A stretch of DNA of 64,000 bases. It comes from an uncultured Pelagibacteraceae bacterium (GTDB lineage: Bacteria > Pseudomonadota > Alphaproteobacteria > Pelagibacterales > Pelagibacteraceae). The DNA lies in the NCBI GenBank assembly GCA_902538915.1, contig CACBGZ010000002.1:1-64000 (forward strand). Direction: 5' to 3'. The notes beneath the pieces were generated by a model. That model saw only the letters and a list, made by a program, of their open reading frames with translations, was not told the origin of the DNA and did not search any database. Shown one piece after another: positions 57,250 through 64,000 of this stretch; within the stretch, counting starts at the first letter, position 1; each line of letters begins with the position of its first letter. A program made the translations under genes and the position numbers.

Positions 57250-58607
57250 TTAATTTTCCACAGTGTTTTACCATCTTTATCTTCTATTAAAACACCTTTG
57301 TGTAACAACTCATTTCTAATTTTATCAGCTAATTCATAATCTTTATTATCTCTCGCTAGATTTCTTTCTTCAATTTTTTTTAAAATATCTTTTTCAGAAA
57401 GTTTTAAATTTTGTTTCTTAAAATTATCCCATTCCTCTTTAGACTGACACAATAGACCAATAAATTTACAAGCAGTTGTAAATTTTTGTTTTTTTTCTTG
57501 ATTACCATCTTTAGCTTTATCATAAAGTTTATGTAATACAGCAATATATCCTGGTGTATTTAGGTCATCGTATAAGGGTTTTAAGTCATCATCTTCTATC
57601 AAAATCTTTTCTTTAACGGGCGTATAACAATTATACCATTTGTTAATAGTTTTTTCACAATTATCCATAAGTTTTTCGTTCCAGTCGAGAGGCTGACTAT
57701 AATGAGAGCTAATTAATGCCAGCCTTAAAACTTGACCATTAAATTTTTTTTTAAACTCACTTATCTTTAAAATATTTCCTTGTGATTTAGCCATTTTTTC
57801 TTTTGACATTGTGATGAAATTATTATGCACCCAATAATTTGCAAATTTTTTTGTTTTATTGGCGCATACCGACTGTGCTATCTCATTTTCATGATGTGGA
57901 AATATTAAGTCTCTACCCCCACCATGAATGTCAAACGTATTTCCAAGATATTTTTTTGACATTGCTGAACATTCTAAATGCCAACCCGGTCTTCCCTTGC
58001 CCCAGGGCGAGTCCCATGAAGGCTCATTATTTATGGATGGTTTCCATAATACAAAGTCCTCTGGACTTTGCTTTTTATCTGATGGTTCGATTCTTGAACC
58101 TGCAATCAAATCATCAATATTTTTATTTGATAGCTTCCCATAATCCTCAAATTTTTTTACCTTAAAATATACATGTTTTTCATTTTCATAGGCAAATTGA
58201 CCTTTGATTAATTCATTTATCATATCAATCATTAATTCAATATTTTCTGTAGCCTTAGGTTCATAAGTTGGGGGTTCACAATTTAAATAATTACAATCCT
58301 CATGAAACTTTTTTGTAACATTAGTAGTCAATTCAGTTATAGAAATTTTTTTTTCTTCAGATGACTTGATAATTTTATCGTCAATATCTGTAATATTACG
58401 CACGTAGGTAACAGATTTATGTCCGTACTTGCATTTTAATAACTTAAATAAAATATCAAAAACTATTAAAGGTCTTGCATTTCCAATATGTGGATCATCA
58501 TAAACAGTAGGACCACAAACATACATTCCAATATTTTTTGGATCAATCGGATTAAATTTTTCTTTTTTATTTCCTAAACTATTAGATAAGAATATATCTT
58601 GATTCAT
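57246..58607 (-). CDS. cysS: cysteinyl-tRNA synthetase
   Basis: Class I synthetase of 453 residues. The HIGH motif reads HIGN (DDPHIGNARPL), the zinc-site cysteine is in MYVCGPTVYDD, and the KMSKS loop is KMAKSQGN. Immediately downstream of nadE and upstream of cimA with overlaps. Confidence 0.96.
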   Translation of the reverse strand: MNQDIFLSNSLGNKKEKFNPIDPKNIGMYVCGPTVYDDPHIGNARPLIVFDILFKLLKCKYGHKSVTYVRNITDIDDKIIKSSEEKKISITELTTNVTKKFHEDCNYLNCEPPTYEPKATENIELMIDMINELIKGQFAYENEKHVYFKVKKFEDYGKLSNKNIDDLIAGSRIEPSDKKQSPEDFVLWKPSINNEPSWDSPWGKGRPGWHLECSAMSKKYLGNTFDIHGGGRDLIFPHHENEIAQSVCANKTKKFANYWVHNNFITMSKEKMAKSQGNILKISEFKKKFNGQVLRLALISSHYSQPLDWNEKLMDNCEKTINKWYNCYTPVKEKILIEDDDLKPLYDDLNTPGYIAVLHKLYDKAKDGNQEKKQKFTTACKFIGLLCQSKEEWDNFKKQNLKLSEKDILKKIEERNLARDNKDYELADKIRNELLHKGVLIEDKDGKTLWKIK

Positions 58608-60266
58608 TTAGTTCCAATTTCTAAATCCACTTGTAAGCGGAAATCTTCTATCTCTACCGAAAGCTTTTGATGTTACCTTTGGTCCAGGTGCTGCTTGAAA
58701 CCTTTTATATTCAGATCTAGCTAATAATTGAGCTGTTTTTTCAACAATTTTTCTTTCAAAACCTTTTGATATAATCTCTTCTACTGAAATTTCTCTTTCT
58801 ACTAAACCTTTTAAAATTTCATCTAAGATTTCATACTCTGGCAAGTTATCAGTATCTTTTTGGTTTTCTTTTAATTCAGCTGTCGGAGCCTTAGTAATTA
58901 TATTATCAGGAATAACTTTTCCTTTAGGTCCTTTAAATAACTCAGAAAAATTTTCATTTCTCCACTTACATAACTTAAAAACATCTGTTTTCCATACATC
59001 TTTGATAGGGGCAAAACCTCCACACATATCACCATACAATGTTGAATACCCAACGGCATACTCGGATTTATTACCAGTTGCAAGTACCATGTAACCATAT
59101 CTGTTTGACAGGGCCATAAGCAATAATCCTCTTAACCTTGATTGAATATTTTCCTCTGTAACACCAGGTGAAAAATTTTTCCCATTAAATTTTCCTAAAG
59201 TTTTATCAATAATTTTCATGGCTTCATTTATTTCTAAATTAGAAAATTTAATTTTCAAAAAATTAGCAGTATCATTTGCGTCATTTAAACTCTCTTTTCC
59301 TGTAAAAGGGCTTGGAAGCATAATAGCTTGCACTTTTTCAGGTCCAAAAGCATCAGTTGCTATTGCTGCAACAAGAGCAGAGTCAATTCCACCAGATAAA
59401 CCTAAAACAACACCAGAAAATTTATTATTATTAACATAATCCCTTAATCCAAGAACTAGAGCTTTATACAGTCTCTCTATATCAGAGGTATTTTTATTTA
59501 GATTTCCACTACCAACCCATTTTTCATTTTGTTTTTCAAAATTTATAAATGAAACTTCCTCTTTAAACTCTGAGGAACAAAAAAATTTATTTCCATCATG
59601 ATTTAAAGCAAAAGAAGAACCATCAAATATTAGCTCATCTTGTCCGCCTGTTCTATTAAGGTAAATTAGTGGAAGTTCAGTTTCTTTTACTCGCGATAAA
59701 GCTATACGCTCTCTTTCAAAACTCTTAGTAATGGTAAATGGCGATGCATTTATTGCAATAATAATCTCTGCTCCAGATTTTGATAGTTTTTCGAGAACTG
59801 TTTTTTCCCAAATATCTTCACAAATTGGTAATCCGAACTTAATATTTTTTATGTCCGCACAATCCTCCAATTTACCTTGAGTGAATATTCTTTGTTCGTC
59901 AAAAACTCCAGTATTTGGAAGTTCAAATTTATCTTTAATTGCAACTATTCTACCGTTTTCGACAACATAAACTGAATTTTTTATTGATATCTTATCTTTT
60001 CTGGGTGCCCCAAATATCAATGCTGATTTTCTATCTTTTGTAATTTCTACAAGTCTTTTTATTTCACTTTCAACTAAATTTAAAAAATCCTCTCTTAAAA
60101 CTAAATCATCTATAGGGTATCCAGAAACATAAAGTTCTGGTGCAACTAATAAATCGACATCACTATCTAATTTTGATCTGATAGTTATTAATTTATTTAC
60201 ATTACCAGTAACATCACCCACTAAAGGATTTAATTGTGCTAGTGCAATTTTTAGTTTTTTAGTCAT
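58608..60266 (-). CDS. nadE: glutamine-dependent NAD synthetase
   Basis: Last step of NAD synthesis. A 552-residue two-domain enzyme: N-terminal nitrilase-type glutaminase (residues 1-260, with PELYVSGYP and nucleophile Cys in LPICEDIW) and C-terminal synthetase with the PP-loop LSGGIDSALVA. The glutaminase domain lets it use glutamine, not only ammonia. Confidence 0.95.
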   Translation of the reverse strand: MTKKLKIALAQLNPLVGDVTGNVNKLITIRSKLDSDVDLLVAPELYVSGYPIDDLVLREDFLNLVESEIKRLVEITKDRKSALIFGAPRKDKISIKNSVYVVENGRIVAIKDKFELPNTGVFDEQRIFTQGKLEDCADIKNIKFGLPICEDIWEKTVLEKLSKSGAEIIIAINASPFTITKSFERERIALSRVKETELPLIYLNRTGGQDELIFDGSSFALNHDGNKFFCSSEFKEEVSFINFEKQNEKWVGSGNLNKNTSDIERLYKALVLGLRDYVNNNKFSGVVLGLSGGIDSALVAAIATDAFGPEKVQAIMLPSPFTGKESLNDANDTANFLKIKFSNLEINEAMKIIDKTLGKFNGKNFSPGVTEENIQSRLRGLLLMALSNRYGYMVLATGNKSEYAVGYSTLYGDMCGGFAPIKDVWKTDVFKLCKWRNENFSELFKGPKGKVIPDNIITKAPTAELKENQKDTDNLPEYEILDEILKGLVEREISVEEIISKGFERKIVEKTAQLLARSEYKRFQAAPGPKVTSKAFGRDRRFPLTSGFRNWN

Positions 60267-60347
60267 TTTTAAGATATAGTCACTTTTAATTAATATTGTA
60301 TAGAATTAATAGTCATACTTAATAAGCCAATTCAATTAAATAAGCTT

Positions 60348-61727
60348 TTAAGAAGCTGCTTTAATAATGTTTTTTGCGTAATTAGAGTTTTTCTTAATTT
60401 CATCTGAAATTAAAAAAGCCATTTCTAGTGCTTGGTCTGAATTAAGTCTTGGATCACAATGAGTATGATATCTACTTGATAAATCTGCATCAGATATTTT
60501 TCTTGCTCCACCTGTGCATTCAGTCACATCTTGTCCAGTCATTTCTACATGTAATCCACCAGCATATGTTCCCTCTGATTGGTGTATACCAAAAACGTTT
60601 TTAACTTCTGCAACAACATTATTAAATGGTCTAGTTTTAAAACCAGTGGTTGATACAATAGTGTTACCATGCATAGGATCGCAAGACCAAATAACATTTA
60701 AACCCTCTTTTTTTATACCTCTAATTAATTTTGGTAAAAACTTCTCTACATTCTGATGACCGAATCGGGAAATTAAAGTTATTTTACCTTTTTCATTTTT
60801 CGGATTTAAAACTTCGCAAATTTTTGCAATTTCATCTGGTTTAGATGTTGGACCACATTTAATACCTATCGGGTTTTCAATACCTTTACAAAATTCAACA
60901 TGACCCCCATCAAGTTGTCTTGTTCTATCACCAATCCAAACGAAGTGAGCCGACGTATCATGATATTCTCCAGTGGTTGAGTCTACTCTAGTCATGCTTT
61001 CCTCAAAAGGTAGGTGCAAGGCTTCATGTGAAGTCCAAAAATTAACTGTGTATAATCTATTATTGAAGTCTGAAGTTATTCCACAAGCTTCCATAAAAGC
61101 TAGAGCATCAGCAATTTTATCCTCTAAGTCCTTAAACTTTTTAGCCTGGGGGCTTTTTTTAATATAATCTAAATTCCATAAATGAACTTTATTTAGATCT
61201 GCAAATCCACCTTTTGAAAATGCTCTTAATAAGTTAAGTGTAGATGCTGATTGAGAATAAGCTTTAAACATTCTTTTTGGATCTGGTCGTCTGGCTTTCT
61301 CATTAAAATCGATTGCGTTAATGTTATCTCCTAAATAACTTGGTAATTCTTTATCACCTTGTTTTTCTGTGGGCGCACTTCTAGGTTTTGAAAATTGTCC
61401 AGCAATTCTTCCAAGTTTAACAACTGGTAGTGATGCTGAATAAGTTAATATTAAAGACATTTGAAGGATAACTTTAAAAGTATCTCTGATATTGTCCGGA
61501 TGAAACTCTGCAAAACTTTCAGCACAGTCTCCTCCTTGTAGAAGGAATGCTTTACCATCAACAACTTTGGCTAATTGTTCTTTTAGGTGCCTAGTCTCGC
61601 CTGCAAAAACAAGAGGAGGAAAAGTTTTAAGTTTATTTAAAACAGTATTCAATTCCTTCTCGTCATCATACGTGGGTATGTGTTTGACAGGAAATTTTCT
61701 CCAGCTATTTACTTTCCAATTTTTCAT
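60348..61727 (-). CDS. aroG: class II DAHP synthase
   Basis: First step of the shikimate pathway, joining PEP and erythrose-4-phosphate. The 459-residue product (start at 61727, MKNWKVNSWRKFPVKHIP; the ATG at 61733 adds two residues) is the plant-like AroA-II type, with LQGGDCAESFAEF and HVEFCKGIENPIGIKCGP. It does not resemble the E. coli type I enzyme. The symbol is given for function only. Confidence 0.94.
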   Translation of the reverse strand: MKNWKVNSWRKFPVKHIPTYDDEKELNTVLNKLKTFPPLVFAGETRHLKEQLAKVVDGKAFLLQGGDCAESFAEFHPDNIRDTFKVILQMSLILTYSASLPVVKLGRIAGQFSKPRSAPTEKQGDKELPSYLGDNINAIDFNEKARRPDPKRMFKAYSQSASTLNLLRAFSKGGFADLNKVHLWNLDYIKKSPQAKKFKDLEDKIADALAFMEACGITSDFNNRLYTVNFWTSHEALHLPFEESMTRVDSTTGEYHDTSAHFVWIGDRTRQLDGGHVEFCKGIENPIGIKCGPTSKPDEIAKICEVLNPKNEKGKITLISRFGHQNVEKFLPKLIRGIKKEGLNVIWSCDPMHGNTIVSTTGFKTRPFNNVVAEVKNVFGIHQSEGTYAGGLHVEMTGQDVTECTGGARKISDADLSSRYHTHCDPRLNSDQALEMAFLISDEIKKNSNYAKNIIKAAS

Positions 61728-61762
61728 ATTCAACTCAAGATTGTTGTAGCAGAGTTTCTATA

Positions 61763-63583
61763 TTATTCAACGGTTACAGATTTGGCTAAATTTCTAGGCT
61801 TATCTATATCATAACCTTTTTTTAATGCTGAATAATAAGCGAGTTTTTGTAATGGCACTGTTAAAAGAAAAGGTAAAAGATCTGCATTTGTAGTTTCAAC
61901 CTCAATCGTTTCCCAAATATTTTCTGAAATAATTTCATCTTTACTTTTATTTGTTATCAATAAAACTTTCGCACCTCTGGCAATTACTTCCTGCATGTTA
62001 GAAATAGTTTTTTTATAGTAATCATCCCTAGGGGCTAGAACAACTACTGGCATACCCTCCTCGATGAGTGCTAACGGCCCATGTTTCATTTCACCGGCAG
62101 GATAACCTTCTGCGTGGATATAAGATAATTCTTTAAGCTTCAATGCCCCTTCAAGTGCAATCGGATAAGAAAAGCCTCTGCCTAAAAACATTGATCCTTT
62201 TGCCTCATTAAAAGTTTTGGATATTGTTTGAATTTTATTATCAGTTAATAAAGTCTGTTGGACTAAATCGGGCAACTCTTTTAAATCTTTGAGTTTTTTA
62301 TTGAATAATTCTCTCTTGAGATCCTTTCTCAAAAAACCAAGTTTTAAGGCTAATAAATAAAGTATCAAAATTTGTCCTAAAAAAGCTTTAGTCGAAGCAA
62401 CACCAATTTCAATGCCACAATGAATTGGCAATACAAATTCTGAGTCTCTTGCAATTGAGCTTTCAATAACATTAACTACTGAACATGTCTTCATTTCTTT
62501 AGATTTGCATAAGCTTAATGCTGCATAAGTATCAGCCGTTTCACCAGATTGAGAGACAAATACATATAAAGTATCTTTTTTAAATCTATTTTTTCTATAT
62601 CTAAACTCTGAAGCTATATCGACATTAACATTTAAAGTTGTTAGTTCTTCAAACCAATACTTTGCCATCAAGCATGAATGATAAGCTGTACCACAACCTA
62701 TTAATGTAATTGTTGAAATTTCATTTATTTTCCACGGAAAGTTGAAGATATTAATATCATTATTTGATGTATCTAAGTACTCCTTAATTCCATTTTTTAG
62801 AGTAGTTGGTTGTTCCTCTATCTCCTTTGCCATGAAATGTTTATAATCACCTTTGTCATATTTTTCTTCTTCAGATGACAGTTCTAAAACTTTTTTATTT
62901 ATCTTTATTCCGTCTTCATTAAAAAATTCTACGTGATCTTTTTTAATTACACAAAATTCTCCATCACTTAAGTAAGTTATTTTATTGGTCATTGATTTAA
63001 GTGCATAGGAGTCTGAACCTAGATAATTTTCATTTGGACCATAACCCACAGCCAAGGGTGATCCTCTTCTAGCTCCAATAATTAAATCTGGTTGATCTTT
63101 AAATATAATTCCTAAAGCAAAACTGCCATGAAGAGATTTTAAAGTTTTTGTAATTGAGTTAATAATATTTTCTGTTTTTAAATTCTCTGTAATTAAATGA
63201 ACGATTACTTCAGTATCTGTTTGTGATTTAAATTTATGTCCCTTACTAACCAGAAATTTTTTTAACAACGTAGAATTTTCAATTATACCATTGTGAACAA
63301 CCGAGACATTTTGAGAAGAGTGAGGGTGAGCATTTATACTATTAGGAAGACCATGCGTCGCCCATCTTACATGTCCGATCCCAATCGTACCAACCATATT
63401 TTGAACTACAGAATTTTTTTCAAGATTATCAACTCTGCCCTCTAATTTAACTTCATTGATAGATCCAGCAGAAAGAGTTGCGATACCTGCTGAGTCATAG
63501 CCTCTATATTCCAATTTCTTAAGAGAATTTATAATTGAAGCAGAAACCGGTTTCTTGCTGTTGATACCAATAATTCCACACAT
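61763..63583 (-). CDS. glmS: glucosamine-6-phosphate synthase (isomerising)
   Basis: Makes glucosamine-6-phosphate from fructose-6-phosphate and glutamine for cell-wall precursors. The 606-residue protein starts MCGIIGI with the Cys2 nucleophile, has two SIS sugar-isomerase domains (SQSGETADTYAAL, SYIHAEGYPAGEMKHGPLAL), and ends KSVTVE. It starts 2 bases after glmU, so both form one operon. No glmS ribozyme-like leader is seen. Confidence 0.96.
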   Translation of the reverse strand: MCGIIGINSKKPVSASIINSLKKLEYRGYDSAGIATLSAGSINEVKLEGRVDNLEKNSVVQNMVGTIGIGHVRWATHGLPNSINAHPHSSQNVSVVHNGIIENSTLLKKFLVSKGHKFKSQTDTEVIVHLITENLKTENIINSITKTLKSLHGSFALGIIFKDQPDLIIGARRGSPLAVGYGPNENYLGSDSYALKSMTNKITYLSDGEFCVIKKDHVEFFNEDGIKINKKVLELSSEEEKYDKGDYKHFMAKEIEEQPTTLKNGIKEYLDTSNNDINIFNFPWKINEISTITLIGCGTAYHSCLMAKYWFEELTTLNVNVDIASEFRYRKNRFKKDTLYVFVSQSGETADTYAALSLCKSKEMKTCSVVNVIESSIARDSEFVLPIHCGIEIGVASTKAFLGQILILYLLALKLGFLRKDLKRELFNKKLKDLKELPDLVQQTLLTDNKIQTISKTFNEAKGSMFLGRGFSYPIALEGALKLKELSYIHAEGYPAGEMKHGPLALIEEGMPVVVLAPRDDYYKKTISNMQEVIARGAKVLLITNKSKDEIISENIWETIEVETTNADLLPFLLTVPLQKLAYYSALKKGYDIDKPRNLAKSVTVE

Positions 63584-63585
63584 AT

Positions 63586-64000
63586 TTATTTTTTCTTTCT
63601 TTTATAATTTTTAATTTCTGATTGTAAAGTTCGTGTAAGGGCTAGTGTCTTATTATTTACATTCTTTGTTATTACTGAACCTGCACCAACAACGCTATTT
63701 TTACCTATTGTAATTGGAGCAACTAATGCTGAATTTGATCCAACAAAAGCATTATCTTTTATAATCGTTTTATTTTTTTTAATTCCATCATAATTACATG
63801 TAATAGTTCCTGCTCCGACATTAACTGACTTACCTATAGTGCTATCACCGATATATGATAAGTGATTTGCTTTAGATTTTTGTCCTAGTGTAGATTTTTT
63901 TATTTCAACAAAATTACCAACTTTAGATCCTTTTTTTAAAGTTGTGCCAGGTCTTATTCGTGCATAAGGACCAATCTCAACACTGTTCTCAATTTTACAA
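63586..64000 (-). CDS. glmU: bifunctional GlmU, C-terminal acetyltransferase part (partial)
   Basis: The last 138 codons of a left-handed beta-helix protein. Hexapeptide-type repeats ([20 protein letters not shown], then [28 protein letters not shown]) and the C-terminal lysine-rich tail (NYKRKKK) match the acetyltransferase end of GlmU. The gene is cut by the window edge. It precedes glmS on the same transcript, linking glucosamine-1-phosphate acetylation to its synthesis. Confidence 0.9.
   Translation of the reverse strand, partial: CKIENSVEIGPYARIRPGTTLKKGSKVGNFVEIKKSTLGQKSKANHLSYIGDSTIGKSVNVGAGTITCNYDGIKKNKTIIKDNAFVGSNSALVAPITIGKNSVVGAGSVITKNVNNKTLALTRTLQSEIKNYKRKKK

Noticed and set aside
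60267-60347. Possible riboswitch between aroG and nadE
   Set aside because: Only 81 AT-rich bases with no stable conserved fold; it is just the nadE upstream region.
1-64000. CRISPR arrays, insertion sequences, prophage genes
   Set aside because: No regularly spaced repeats, transposase or phage structural genes were seen on either strand.

Overview
The window is a strongly AT-rich, very gene-dense stretch of an alphaproteobacterial chromosome. Genes are separated by a few bases or overlap by 1-26, and there are no insertion sequences or CRISPR arrays. Gene order, AT richness, tiny spacers and gene content point to a SAR11 / Candidatus Pelagibacter-type marine bacterium. The lineage is inferred from these traits, not from an rRNA gene, because none is present.

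Layout. (1) 1-20.2 kb, minus strand: the joined translation/transcription supercluster, read from high to low coordinates: tRNA-Tyr, tRNA-Gly, tuf, tRNA-Trp, secE, nusG, rplK, rplA, rplJ, rplL, rpoB, rpoC, rpsL, rpsG, fusA, rpsJ, rplC, rplD, rplW, rplB, rpsS, rplV, rpsC, rplP. (2) 20.4-23.7 kb: an rlmB-like methyltransferase and tRNA-Thr (plus strand), then a SAM methyltransferase, a glycosyltransferase-like gene, nadK and tRNA-Leu(TAA) (minus). (3) 23.7-29.3 kb: two tandem, recombinase-less integrative modules stacked on tRNA-Leu. Module A (about 1.8 kb) carries a DUF4268 PD-(D/E)XK protein and a lipoprotein. Module B (about 3.6 kb) carries a single-chain restriction-modification protein and a small protein with a candidate sliding-clamp motif. 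(4) 29.3-33.6 kb: accessory genes, namely an AsmA-like protein, tiny membrane proteins, a DUF4149 protein, a DUF6492-like glycosyltransferase-like protein and a sugar-phosphate cyclase. (5) 33.8-42.6 kb: an ABC sugar/osmolyte importer divergent from a glucosylglycerate gene set (ATPase, HAD phosphatase, GpgS-like synthase, GH13_18 phosphorylase). (6) 42.6-50.9 kb: gamma-glutamylcyclotransferase-like, cinA-like, sfsA, map, then purB-purC-purS-purQ-purL, a short bolA and grxD. (7) 50.9-64 kb, minus: a LamG/Ig-like autotransporter, rpsD, trmJ, a DUF1989 protein, cimA, cysS, nadE, aroG class II, glmS and the 3' end of glmU.

The most interesting part is the tRNA-Leu island. Three copies of the tRNA 5' half plus its presumed promoter bound the two modules. 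Identity with the intact tRNA begins exactly at the 7-base anticodon loop (TTTTAAG), which is where tyrosine recombinases that target anticodon loops exchange strands. The two modules have different cargo but the same end design: a tandem 11-bp-spaced repeat pair at each cargo boundary and ATCC/GGAT motifs facing inward. Their right arm has identical spacings in both modules although the sequence has diverged: repeat pair 144 bases, GATTTT 63 bases, and 10-bp-phased GAC repeats 27 bases before the crossover. Neither module has a recombinase, so they look like small defence-carrying satellites moved in trans. That last step is inference.
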